The notes below the pieces were generated by a model. It saw nothing but the letters and a program-made list of their open reading frames with translations. It ran no database searches and was not told the origin of the DNA. The position numbers and the translations under genes were made by a program. A stretch of DNA of 64,000 bases, taken from the NCBI RefSeq assembly GCF_014836755.1, contig NZ_JACSQF010000019.1, forward strand, positions 1 to 64,000, read 5' to 3'. Source of the DNA: Oerskovia merdavium (lineage in GTDB: Bacteria > Actinomycetota > Actinomycetes > Actinomycetales > Cellulomonadaceae). This document shows positions 18,009 to 26,442 of the stretch, one piece after another (the first letter of the stretch is position 1; each line of letters begins with the position of its first letter).

Positions 18009-18581
18009 ATGCCGCCGCCCCCCGCCGCTCGCGCCAAGGTCCTCGAAGCCTTCGCCACCTTGCTCGTGACCCAGGGAGAGCGCGCGACCACGCTCGACGC
18101 GGTGGCCGCCGAGGCCGGCGTGTCCAAGGGCGGACTGCTCTACCACTTCGGGTCCAAGGTCGCGCTGGCCGAAGGGCTCATGGAGCACCTGCGCGACCTC
18201 ACGGCCGCCGACGTCGAGGCCATGCGAGCGGCCCCCGAGGGGCCCGTGGACTACTTCATCCGCACGTCGGCCGACTCCGACAGCCACTTCGAGTTCGTGT
18301 ACGTCGCGGTCTCGCGGCTCGCGCAGGGCAGCTACCCGCAGGCGCGCGCCGCGCTCGACGACGCGCACGACGCCTGGGCCGGAGCCGTGCTCGACGTCGT
18401 CGGTGACCCCGTGCTGACCCGCGCGATCATGCTCATCGGCGACGGCCTCTACGCCCAGGCGAGCGAGCACTTCGCGAGCGGCGCCTCGCCCGCGAGCGCC
18501 GCGACCCCCGAGGGCGGGTCGATCGACGACCTCCTCGCCCTGATCGACCAGATGGTCGCCCTGCGCGCGCCGCGCGGCTGA
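18009..18581 (+). CDS. TetR/AcrR family transcriptional regulator of the divergent MFS gene
   Basis: A 190-residue TetR-family repressor. The N-terminal helix-turn-helix is at about 20-50 (TTLDAVAAEAGVSKGGLLYH), followed by an all-helical ligand and dimerisation domain. The ATG lies 6 nt after TACACT with no ribosome binding site, so a leaderless mRNA is likely. The -10 box touches the second operator, so autorepression is expected. The neighbour under joint control is a DHA2 exporter, making an efflux regulator the natural reading. Confidence 0.92.
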   Translation: MPPPPAARAKVLEAFATLLVTQGERATTLDAVAAEAGVSKGGLLYHFGSKVALAEGLMEHLRDLTAADVEAMRAAPEGPVDYFIRTSADSDSHFEFVYVAVSRLAQGSYPQARAALDDAHDAWAGAVLDVVGDPVLTRAIMLIGDGLYAQASEHFASGASPASAATPEGGSIDDLLALIDQMVALRAPRG

Positions 18582-18984
18582 GGCCGCGCGCCCAGCGCGG
18601 GCCGGGCCGGGTGGGCGCCGCCGTCGGGCGGGTGCTTCCTCCTGCTCCGGACATGCGAGAGGCGCCGTTCGCCCCCAGTGGCAACCGGCGCCTCTCCCTC
18701 CCGCACACCTCTATGCGGTACCCCCGCCCTGCGAGCAGCGCGGGGGATTCCCTCGTGCCTCGCCCGGGGCTCCCACGGTCCGTAGCGTGGTGCTTCCGGT
18801 GCGACGACGGTCAGGGGGCCTCCCGAGGGACGCCCACGAGCCAGTCTCCACTGTCTCGGCCCTGACCGCCAGGGCGACACGAGGCCGGAGGCCGGACGAA
18901 CCGGCCTCCGAGCCGTGGGGGGTCCCGGGGGACGCCGCCGGTCGGACCTCGGCCCGACCGGCGGCGTCCCCGTCACCCCCTGGG
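18582..18984. other. 403-bp intergenic region with several hairpins
   Basis: Between the convergent tetR and GH31 genes. No coding potential seen. It holds hairpins at 18657-18696 (11-bp arms GAGAGGCGCCG/CGGCGCCTCTC), 18886-18910 (10-bp arms CGGAGGCCGG/CCGGCCTCCG) and 18928-18971 (18-bp arms), plus a weaker GC stem near 18724-18752. The first probably ends tetR; the last ends the GH31 gene. Confidence 0.7.
18928..18971 (-). terminator. Strong terminator of the GH31 glycosidase gene
   Basis: Perfect 18-bp arms (18928-18945 and 18954-18971) with an 8-nt loop begin 14 nt after the GH31 stop. No T-run is present. Confidence 0.8.
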
Positions 18985-21900
18985 TCAGCCGACCCCGTCG
19001 TACGCGACGGTCCGGTCGACGCTCACCTTCTTTCCGTCCACCGTCCTGGTCACGGTGACCGTGGCCTCGCCCGCGGGGATCGTCGCTGCCCGAGCGTTGA
19101 AGCTCTGGCTCGCGCTCTTGCCCGGCAGCACCCCGACGAACGTCTTGGTGCCGTAGGGCGTCGTGACGACGACGTCGACCGGGACGTCCTCCTCGTTGAC
19201 CGTGCGCACCGAGAGCAGCACCGTCGCGCCGCTGCGCTTGGCCGAGGCCTCGGCCGAGAAGGCGATCTCCGGGGCGGGCTCGGCGCACGTGAACCTCGCG
19301 TCTCCCCACACGCCGTGCGCACCGTTGATGGCACCGGGGCTCGTCGGGTCGACGATCAGGTCGACGTACTGCGCGCCCGTGACGTCGACCGAGACCTGCT
19401 CGGTCGGGAATCCCGCCTGGAAGGTGGTGCCCTGGTACTTGTTGGCACCGTCGACGTCGACCTTGAAGATCACCGACCCCTTGAAGGGGTCCTCGAGCCC
19501 GGCGTCCGCGGTGAACGCCGTGCACTGCCCGCCGAGGTAGTACGTGACCTTCGACGCCGCGTGCACCCCCAGGCCCTTGGCATAGGTCTTCTTGAGCTCG
19601 GGCGTCGTGTTGATGACGAGCGGTTTGTCCGGGGACGAGGCCGAGTCCTTGTTGGCGACGTCCTTGCCGATCACGCCGTAGCCGTTGGTCGCCGACGTCC
19701 ACGTGAGGTCGGAGGCCCAGACCGTCCCCTGCGGGGCGTCCGGCAGACCGAGAGTGGCGACCTTCATCGCGAACAGCTTGGCGTTGGTCTGCACCGGGAA
19801 CGTGACGGACCGCAGCTCCTTGGCCGGGTTGAGGATCACGGTGTCGGAGTAGACCTGGTACTTGTACGTCGGGTACTCGTAGCCCGCCGGGTTGTTCTTG
19901 TTGTTGCGACCCTGGCTCGCGACCGCGACGCTCGACCCGTTCAGGCCGCCCTGGAGCAGCCAGTTCGGGAAGAAGAACGACTGCTTGGACGTGGTGCCGT
20001 CCGCATAGGTGATGGTCACCTCGGGAGTGACCCCGGCACCGGCGGACGCCGAGCCGAGGAACGCGAGATGCGTCCCCTTGCCCGAGAGCGCGACCGTCTG
20101 CCCGTCGAGGGCCATCGAGTTCGCGACCCCCGGTGCTGCCGCGGGCCACGTGTACTCGACGGTGTCCTCGCCGCTCGTCACGGTCAGGGGATCGCCCCAC
20201 GTGGCCCCGGCCGCCGCGAGCGCGTCCTCCGAGAACGACGCTCCCCCGCCGTCGAAGTTGCCGGCGTCCTTGGTCGCGAGCGACGTGACCGAGACGTGGT
20301 TGAACGCCGCCGCGAGGGTGCCGTAGGCGACGTAGAGCTGGTTGGCCCCCGACACCGTGCGCTCGTCGCCCGCCGCGTCGCGGTAGGTCGCACGAGCGCC
20401 CACGGTCTGCTGCCCGGCCGCGGAGCCCGCGGCCGGCGAGACCACCACGCGAGCCGTCACGCTCGCCCCCGGTGCGACCGAGGCAGCGGTCGTCCCGGTG
20501 CTGCTCGCGAGCGTCCAGCCCTGCGGGAGGACGGGTTCGATCACCAGGTCGGTCTTGGCCTTGGTGCCGGTGTTGGTGAAGGTGAGCTCCGCCGTCGTCT
20601 CCTGGCCCTGGAAGACCTGGGCCGCGAGGCCCACGGTCACCGAGGCGCGGCCCGCGTCGGAGTCCTTGCCGCCGACCGCGCTGGTCCCGGCCAGGACGAC
20701 CGTCGCCGAGGCGTCCGAGGCGATCGCGCCGAGCTTGACGCGCACCACCCCACCCGGTGCGGACTCGTCGTAGAACCAGCCCGTCGAGGCGGACTCGAGG
20801 GCTGCGGCGTCGGCGACCTGCGTGAGCACCGCTCCCCCGACCGTGACGCCCGAGGGCGCCGAGCCGGTGTGGACGTCGAGCAGGTACGGGCGCGCCGCAG
20901 CCTTGCCCGCGTAGTCCCCGACCCGCTCGCCGATCGTGACGGTCACGTCGCCGCCGTCCTGCTCGGGCGCAGAGACCGTGAGCTCCTGCGACGACGTCGC
21001 GTCGTCCTTGTAGGCGCGGGTGAGCTTGTCGTCCTCGTAGAGCGTGAAGCTCTCGTCGCCCTGGGGGTAGACGTCGAGCGTGATCGCCGAGTCCTCGGGC
21101 ACGAGCGACGCGTTGCGCGCCACCATGCCCTGCGGGACGACCGCTCCGGCCCGCACGAACACGGGCAGCGTGTCGAGCGGGGCGCTGTACCCGTTGAGCA
21201 CGCGACCGCCGTCGAGCACGTCGCCCGTCCAGTAGTCGACCCAGCGCCCCTCGGGCAGGTAGATCCCGTTGCGGATCTCCGAGTCGGAGAACACCGGCGC
21301 GACGAGGAAGTCCTCGCCGAGCAGGAACTCGTTGTTCGCCTCGGCCCCGTAGGACATGGGGTCCTGGGGGTACTCGAGCGCGAGCGAGCGCATCATCGGG
21401 GTACCCGTCTCGTGGGACCCGGCCGCGAGCGTGTAGATGTACGGCATGAGCTTCTGCCGCAGCTGGAGGTACTTGCGGTTGATCTCGGTGGCCTCGTCGC
21501 CGTAGAGCCACGGCCGCTTGTCGACCGAGGCCCAGCCGCTCATCGAGTACAGCGCGGGCGCGAAGGCCTTCCACTGCAGGTCGCGCACGTAGGACTTCGT
21601 GGACCCACCGAAGATCCCGTCGACGTCGCCCGTGCTGAACGCGAGGCCGGAGTTCCCGGCCCCCGTGAGCGCCGAGATCTGCCAGCGCACCGCGTCGAGG
21701 TTGCCCGAGTGGTCACCCGTCCACTGCATGCCGCAGCGCTGCGACCCGGCCCACCCCTCGACCATGAGGGACGTGCCTCGCGCGTCCGAGTAGTCCTCGA
21801 AGCCCTTGTAGGCGGACTCGCAGCCCGTCAGCGCCAGGCGGTAGCCGTTGCCGACCCACGCGACGTCGAGCTTGCGCATGCGCACGCCCGCGTCACCGAC

Positions 21901-23109
21901 CTCGTACTCCTGGTTCGTGAGCGACCGCTGGGTCCACAGGCCCGTGACCAGGTCCGAGTCCTCGGCGATCTGGGCGACCGTCTCCGGCAGGTCCTGGTAC
22001 TCGCAGCCGTAGCCGTCGTTGACGAGCATCCAGCCCGCCGGCATGTCGTTCTCCTTGAACCGCGCGGCCGTGACGGCGGCCTGCGGGGTCTTCTGCTTGA
22101 TCCCCTCGGGGTCGCCGAAGCCCGACGACGAGTACGTGGGGTTCGAGCGGTTGTAGCAGTCGGCGTCCCCGTACTCGAGCGCGTAGACGGGCGGCATGAG
22201 GGGGCGGCCCGTGAGCTGGGTGTACCCGTCGAGCGCACCCTTGTAGTCGCCCACGAAGTAGTAGGCGTCGAAGCGCCGCTCCTCGTGGGTGGTCGTGGCC
22301 TCGTCCGTGAAGGCGTAGGTCCCTCGGGCGAACGTGTTGCGCAGCGCTCCGTAGCCGTTCGACGTCATGTAGTACGGCACCGCGTTGGGGTAGCCGTCGT
22401 CGTCCCAGTCGAAGTTCCGCGCGATGTTGATGGTCGCGCCCGTGTGGATCGAGCGGCCGTTCTGCATTCCGCCGCCGAGGAACTGCTCTGCCGCAGCGGT
22501 GCGCAGGTGCTGGGTCGCCGAGGAGGCGCCGAACGTCAGGGGCGCCGACTCGTCCCAGACGACCGAGCCGTCGGCACGCACGAGCGTCATCCGGCCCGTC
22601 GCCTTGTCGATCTTCAGGGTGACCTTCGCGGTCGCGAGCGTGATGGTCGCGCCGTCGGTCACGGTCGGGGTGCTGCCGGCGAACTCGTCGAGCCCGACGA
22701 CGATGTTCGCCGTGCGCGTCGCGTCGCCCTGGGGCGTGTTCGCCGGGTCGGAGAACGTCCCCGAGGGGTCGGCCTCGACGCGCAGCGTCTCGTCGTCGAG
22801 GAACGTCACACGGTAGGCGCCGGTGCCTGCCGTGAGAGTGACCTCGTTGCCGACGGCCGTGACCTGGGTGATCGCGCCGAGCGGCTTGCCGGCCGCGTCG
22901 ACGGGGACCTCAGGGGTCACGGGCTTGGGTGCGGCTGCTGCTGCCGCGAGCGACGTCGATGCCGGCGCGGCGGGGGCCGCGCCGGCAGGGACGGAGACGA
23001 GGCCTGTGCCCACGAGCGCCAGTGCGGCGATCGAGGCGGCCAGGACCCGGGATGAAGGCAGTGCGCCGCGACGGGGGGTCGCGGGGCGGCGCTGGACGAC
23101 CGGTTTCAT
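18985..23109 (-). CDS. Secreted multidomain GH31-type glycoside hydrolase with NPCBM domain
   Basis: Secreted enzyme of 1374 residues. Signal peptide about 1-45 (basic start, hydrophobic stretch, AGA-A). Then an N-terminal beta domain, a GH31 (beta/alpha)8 core at about 270-640, all-beta domains, a NEW3-like domain (about 790-900), an NPCBM galactose-binding-like domain (about 1130-1275) and a final beta module (about 1280-1374) shared with the sialidase. The putative nucleophile is Asp415 (RKLDVAWVG) and the acid/base Asp466 (QWTGDHSG). The motif set looks closer to alpha-galactosidase/alpha-N-acetylgalactosaminidase branches than to starch glucosidases, but substrate is inferred. The start has GGGAG upstream; an ATG 18 codons earlier does not. 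Proximity to nan genes suggests action on host or glycoprotein glycans. Confidence 0.85.
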   Translation of the reverse strand: MKPVVQRRPATPRRGALPSSRVLAASIAALALVGTGLVSVPAGAAPAAPASTSLAAAAAAPKPVTPEVPVDAAGKPLGAITQVTAVGNEVTLTAGTGAYRVTFLDDETLRVEADPSGTFSDPANTPQGDATRTANIVVGLDEFAGSTPTVTDGATITLATAKVTLKIDKATGRMTLVRADGSVVWDESAPLTFGASSATQHLRTAAAEQFLGGGMQNGRSIHTGATINIARNFDWDDDGYPNAVPYYMTSNGYGALRNTFARGTYAFTDEATTTHEERRFDAYYFVGDYKGALDGYTQLTGRPLMPPVYALEYGDADCYNRSNPTYSSSGFGDPEGIKQKTPQAAVTAARFKENDMPAGWMLVNDGYGCEYQDLPETVAQIAEDSDLVTGLWTQRSLTNQEYEVGDAGVRMRKLDVAWVGNGYRLALTGCESAYKGFEDYSDARGTSLMVEGWAGSQRCGMQWTGDHSGNLDAVRWQISALTGAGNSGLAFSTGDVDGIFGGSTKSYVRDLQWKAFAPALYSMSGWASVDKRPWLYGDEATEINRKYLQLRQKLMPYIYTLAAGSHETGTPMMRSLALEYPQDPMSYGAEANNEFLLGEDFLVAPVFSDSEIRNGIYLPEGRWVDYWTGDVLDGGRVLNGYSAPLDTLPVFVRAGAVVPQGMVARNASLVPEDSAITLDVYPQGDESFTLYEDDKLTRAYKDDATSSQELTVSAPEQDGGDVTVTIGERVGDYAGKAAARPYLLDVHTGSAPSGVTVGGAVLTQVADAAALESASTGWFYDESAPGGVVRVKLGAIASDASATVVLAGTSAVGGKDSDAGRASVTVGLAAQVFQGQETTAELTFTNTGTKAKTDLVIEPVLPQGWTLASSTGTTAASVAPGASVTARVVVSPAAGSAAGQQTVGARATYRDAAGDERTVSGANQLYVAYGTLAAAFNHVSVTSLATKDAGNFDGGGASFSEDALAAAGATWGDPLTVTSGEDTVEYTWPAAAPGVANSMALDGQTVALSGKGTHLAFLGSASAGAGVTPEVTITYADGTTSKQSFFFPNWLLQGGLNGSSVAVASQGRNNKNNPAGYEYPTYKYQVYSDTVILNPAKELRSVTFPVQTNAKLFAMKVATLGLPDAPQGTVWASDLTWTSATNGYGVIGKDVANKDSASSPDKPLVINTTPELKKTYAKGLGVHAASKVTYYLGGQCTAFTADAGLEDPFKGSVIFKVDVDGANKYQGTTFQAGFPTEQVSVDVTGAQYVDLIVDPTSPGAINGAHGVWGDARFTCAEPAPEIAFSAEASAKRSGATVLLSVRTVNEEDVPVDVVVTTPYGTKTFVGVLPGKSASQSFNARAATIPAGEATVTVTRTVDGKKVSVDRTVAYDGVG

Positions 23110-23135
23110 TGAGCTCCCTTGCCTAATGACTGGTT

Positions 23136-23163
23136 GTGCGTGTTTTAGCCTTGAACCACGCAC
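23136..23163. promoter_or_regulatory. Inverted repeat in the GH31 promoter region
   Basis: GTGCGTG (23136-23142) and CACGCAC (23157-23163) flank a 14-nt spacer, 27-54 nt upstream of the GH31 start. It could be a regulator site or a leader hairpin. I did not find the same pair in the nanR/siaE gap. Confidence 0.4.
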
Positions 23164-23208
23164 TAAGAATCAGTCACCTCGGCGAAGGAGGCAAGAGATA
23201 CGGAAGTA

Positions 23209-23841
23209 CTAGCGCAGATGTACAACTTTCAACCAGGCCTCGGCGAGGAGGCCGTGGCCTGCGGGCGTGGGGTGGACACCGTCGTACGCCCATGCCTCGG
23301 GGCCCAGCCCGCTCGTCGCGACCGCCTGGGCGAAGGGCCCGTCGGTCGCCACGCGCGGCAGGCCGTAGGACCCGGCGAGCCGGCGCACGACCTGGATCTT
23401 CGGGTCGAGGTCCTCGCGCCAGCCCCACTGCTCCGTGCGCACGGGCACCAGGAACGGCTCGACCAGGACGATCGAGGCCCGCGGCGCCCCGGCGAGCGTG
23501 CGGTCGAGCAGGTCGCGGTACCCGGTCTCGAAGTCCTCGGCACTGGTCTCGTCGCCCGCGTCGTAGCGGCGCCACGTGTCGTTGATGCCGATCTTGATCG
23601 AGACGAGGTCGGGCTCCAGGGCGAGGACGTCCTGGTCCCAGCGGGCCTGGAGGTCGACCACCCGGTGGCCGCCGACACCCCGGTTGAGCACCGTGACGCC
23701 GCGCCGACCGCACACGCCCGCGACACGGGCCGCATACCCGTGCCCCAGGCCGAACTCCCCCTCGGCGAGCCGACCCGCGTCGGTGATCGAGTCACCGATC
23801 AGCACGACCCGCGAGCCACGGCCGAGCGACGGGCCGCTCAC
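23209..23841 (-). CDS. SGNH/GDSL family esterase, candidate sialate O-acetylesterase
   Basis: A cytoplasmic SGNH hydrolase of 210 residues with no signal peptide. The four blocks are visible: IGDSIT with the catalytic Ser near residue 17, NRGVGGH, IKIGINDTW and the Asp/His pair in YDGVHPTPAGH near the C-terminus. The GTG start overlaps the nanR stop (GTGA), so it is translationally coupled to the sialic acid regulator. This makes removal of O-acetyl groups from imported sialic acids an attractive role, in the manner of NanS, but SGNH sequence alone does not give the substrate. A rhamnogalacturonan or other carbohydrate esterase is possible. Confidence 0.85.
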   Translation of the reverse strand: MSGPSLGRGSRVVLIGDSITDAGRLAEGEFGLGHGYAARVAGVCGRRGVTVLNRGVGGHRVVDLQARWDQDVLALEPDLVSIKIGINDTWRRYDAGDETSAEDFETGYRDLLDRTLAGAPRASIVLVEPFLVPVRTEQWGWREDLDPKIQVVRRLAGSYGLPRVATDGPFAQAVATSGLGPEAWAYDGVHPTPAGHGLLAEAWLKVVHLR

Positions 23842-24647
23842 GCGACGCCCCCGCGCGCACCCTGGGGCTCGGGCGAACCGGCCGCGGTCGCCGCGGCCAC
23901 GCGGCTCTCCTCGACGGTCGAGGCCATCTGCGTGAGCGCGTCACGGAGGGGTGCGTAGTGCGCGACGACGGCGTCGCGGTAGGCCTCGGCGTCCCCCGCC
24001 TCGGCCGCGCGGAGCATGTCCCCGTGCGCCTTGGCCGTGAGGTCGATCTGGTCGGGGGCCGGCAGGCCGAGCTTGGGAGAGACGACCTGGTGCACGTCCC
24101 AGAACGCGGTGCCGAGCTGCGCCACCAGGAAGTTGTCGAGGTGGGCGAGCAGGTGCGAGTGGAACGCGCGGTCCTCCTCGAAGAAGTCCTCGCCGGCCCG
24201 CGCCTTGCGCTCCATCTCGGCGACGAGCCGCTCGAGCTCGGGGTTCCGGCTGCCGGCCATCTCCGTGACGATCTGCTCGGCCATCGAGATGTCGAGCGCC
24301 TGACGGACCTCGACGACCTCGCGCAGCGCCGAGAAGTCGTCACCGGGGATCAGGACCCCGCGGAAGACGAGGCCCTCGACGAGCGGCTTGAGCGAGAGCT
24401 GCCCCACATACGTGCCGTACCCGTGCCGCACCTCGACGATGTCGAGCGCCGCGAGCGTGCGGATCGCCTCGCGGACGTTCGACCGGCTGACACCGAGCAG
24501 CGAGCAGAGCTCGGCCTCGGTGGGCAGCAGGTCACCGGGCCGCAGGTGGGCCCGCAGGATGTACTCCTTGATCTGCTCCGTCGTCGTCGGGGGACGAACC
24601 CCCTGTCGAGCGAATCCCCCATGATCCACGGGATCGGTAGCTGTCAT
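23838..24647 (-). CDS. nanR: GntR family (FCD/FadR-type) regulator of the sialic acid locus
   Basis: A 269-residue transcriptional regulator. The winged helix-turn-helix (about 22-85) contains PTEAELCSLLGVSRSNVREA, and a helical FCD ligand domain (about 95-235) follows with Asp/His residues (EEDRAFHSHL, AHGDMLRAAE) that bind a metal in this family. The tail is Ala/Gly/Pro-rich. It starts with ATG after GAGGAGG and is divergent from the importer genes across 82 bp. The actinobacterial NanR of Corynebacterium glutamicum is also a GntR protein next to its sialic acid genes, from memory. The effector is probably a sialic acid or a ManNAc derivative; this is inferred. Confidence 0.85.
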   Translation of the reverse strand: MTATDPVDHGGFARQGVRPPTTTEQIKEYILRAHLRPGDLLPTEAELCSLLGVSRSNVREAIRTLAALDIVEVRHGYGTYVGQLSLKPLVEGLVFRGVLIPGDDFSALREVVEVRQALDISMAEQIVTEMAGSRNPELERLVAEMERKARAGEDFFEEDRAFHSHLLAHLDNFLVAQLGTAFWDVHQVVSPKLGLPAPDQIDLTAKAHGDMLRAAEAGDAEAYRDAVVAHYAPLRDALTQMASTVEESRVAAATAAGSPEPQGARGGVA

Positions 24648-24729
24648 GCGCCTTGACCTCCTCAGGAATTGCCTCTACCGTTCAACCCTACCAGCGTCAG
24701 ACATCAGACGTCCTATATCTGGAGAGTTC
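24648..24729. promoter_or_regulatory. Divergent control region nanR / sialic acid importer
   Basis: This 82-bp gap must hold both promoters. On the plus strand CTATAT (24712-24717) is a possible -10 box. CAGACAT and ATATCTG form an imperfect inverted repeat around it, at about 24697-24720. The regulator site is probably here but is not proven. Confidence 0.45.
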
Positions 24730-26367
24730 ATGGCTACCTCGATGGCGAATAGCACGAACGCGACCGACACCTCTCGCCGCAGCTTCCTCAAGCTCGCCGG
24801 CGTGATCGGCGCAGGAGCGGTCCTGGCGAGCGCGGTCGCCGCCTGTGGCGGACCGGCGTCCACCTCGGCCGACCCGCAGACCACCCCCGCCGGCAGCGGG
24901 ACCAAGCCCAACCTCGACGGCACGATCGAGGCAGGCATCTCGTACGCCCTGTCCACGGGCTTCGACCCCATGACGACGTCGGGCGCCGTGACCATGGCCG
25001 CCAACTGGCACGTCCTCGAGGGACTCGTCGAGCTCGACCCCGCAGCCCGCACGCCCTACGCCGCGCTCGGCAAGGAGCTGCCCAAGAAGATCGACGAGAC
25101 CACCTGGGAGGTCACGCTCCGCGACGGGGCCACCTTCCACGACGGCTCCCCCGTCACGACCGACGACGTGGTCTTCAGCTTCAACCGCGTCCTCGACCCG
25201 GCGAACGCCTCGCTCTACTCCCAGTTCCTGCCCTTCCTCGCCTCGGTCACGGCCAAGGACGACAAGACGGTCACGTTCACGCTCAACTACCCGTTCGGCC
25301 TGTTCGTCGACCGCGTCTCGGTCGTCAAGATCGTCCCGAAGGCCATCGTCGAGGCCGACCCCAAGGCGTACGACTCGCTGCCCGTCGGCACCGGCCCGTA
25401 CAAGCTCACGAGCGCCACGGTCGACGACAAGATCACGTTCGAGCGCTTCGACGCCTACAACGGTTCGCGCCCGGCCCTCGCCAAGGCCATGACCTGGAAC
25501 CTGCTCTCGGACGCCGCCGCCCGCGTGACCGCGGTCGAGTCGGGTCGCGTCCAGTCGATCGAGGACGTGCCCTACCTCGACGTCGAGCGCCTCTCCAACG
25601 CCGTGACGGTCGAGTCGGTCCAGTCGTTCGGCCTGCTGTTCATGATGTTCGACTGCACCAAGGCGCCGTTCACGGACAAGCGCGTGCGCCAGGCGTTCTT
25701 CCACGCGCTCGACATGGACAAGATCATCAGCACGGGCCTGCTGGGCAACGCGACCGCGGCCACGAGCTTCCTGCACAAGGAGCACCCGTCCTACGTCGAG
25801 GCCGGCACGGTCTACACGTACGACCCGGCCAAGGCCAAGAAGCTCCTGACCGACGCGGGCGTGAGCGACCTGTCGATCACGCTCCTGACGACCGACACGA
25901 GCTGGGTCAAGGACGTCGCCCCGCTCATCAAGGAGGACCTCGACGCGGTCGGGATCTCCACGACGCTCGACATCGGTCAGTCCGGCGGCCAGTACAAGAA
26001 GGTCGACGACGGCCAGCTCGAGGTCATGGTCGCCCCCGGCGACCCGTCGGTCTTCGGCAACGACCCCGACCTCCTCCTGCGCTGGTGGTACTCGGGCTCG
26101 GTGTGGCCGGTCAAGCGCTACCGCTGGGCCAGCACGCCCGAGTTCGCCGAGGTCACGCGTCTGCTCGACGCCGGCGCCGCCGAGCAGGACGCCGCCAAGC
26201 AGAAGAAGACCTGGGGCGAGATCTACGACATCCTCTCGGACGAGGTCCCGCTCTACCCGCTGCTGCACCGCAAGCTCCCCACGGCCTGGGAGGACTCCGC
26301 GCTCACCGGGTTCAAGCCCATCCCCGTCACGGGCCTGTCCTTCCTGGACGTCTCCCGCACCGCCTGA
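24730..26367 (+). CDS. Sialic acid-type ABC importer, family 5 substrate-binding lipoprotein
   Basis: Extracytoplasmic solute-binding protein of the DppA/OppA family (SBP_bac_5), 545 residues. The N-terminus is a twin-arginine lipoprotein signal: SRRSFLK at 15-21 and a lipobox VAAC with Cys39. The mature part has family motifs such as DGATFHDGSPVTTDDVVFSF and RVRQAFFHALDMDKI. The start is the ATG at 24730 with GGAGAG upstream; an upstream in-frame ATG inside the nanR promoter is unlikely. Being first in an operon with nanA, nanK and nanE, its ligand is predicted to be Neu5Ac rather than peptides. Corynebacterium glutamicum imports sialic acid by a Dpp-like ABC system (SiaEFGI), from memory, and this looks like the same type. 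Confidence 0.88.
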   Translation: MATSMANSTNATDTSRRSFLKLAGVIGAGAVLASAVAACGGPASTSADPQTTPAGSGTKPNLDGTIEAGISYALSTGFDPMTTSGAVTMAANWHVLEGLVELDPAARTPYAALGKELPKKIDETTWEVTLRDGATFHDGSPVTTDDVVFSFNRVLDPANASLYSQFLPFLASVTAKDDKTVTFTLNYPFGLFVDRVSVVKIVPKAIVEADPKAYDSLPVGTGPYKLTSATVDDKITFERFDAYNGSRPALAKAMTWNLLSDAAARVTAVESGRVQSIEDVPYLDVERLSNAVTVESVQSFGLLFMMFDCTKAPFTDKRVRQAFFHALDMDKIISTGLLGNATAATSFLHKEHPSYVEAGTVYTYDPAKAKKLLTDAGVSDLSITLLTTDTSWVKDVAPLIKEDLDAVGISTTLDIGQSGGQYKKVDDGQLEVMVAPGDPSVFGNDPDLLLRWWYSGSVWPVKRYRWASTPEFAEVTRLLDAGAAEQDAAKQKKTWGEIYDILSDEVPLYPLLHRKLPTAWEDSALTGFKPIPVTGLSFLDVSRTA

Positions 26368-26381
26368 CGTCCCCGTGTTCC

Positions 26382-26419
26382 GGGTGACGGCGGCGCCCCT
26401 CCCTGCGCCGCCGTCACCC
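26382..26419 (+). terminator. Hairpin between importer SBP and permease genes
   Basis: Perfect 15-bp arms (26382-26396 and 26405-26419) with an 8-nt loop, placed 15 nt after the SBP stop and 24 nt before the permease start. It may partly stop transcription or protect the SBP message, giving more binding protein than membrane subunits. Confidence 0.7.
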
Positions 26420-26442
26420 ACCCCGACCCCGAGGAGTACCGC

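Noticed and set aside
18582-18984. Small RNA gene in the hairpin-rich gap
   Set aside because: The hairpins are explained by convergent gene ends; no promoter-like signal was seen for a separate transcript.
18787-23055. Plus-strand open frame of about 1400 codons antisense to the GH31 gene
   Set aside because: Low-complexity Arg/Val/Asp composition and no domain; caused by codon bias of the GH31 gene.
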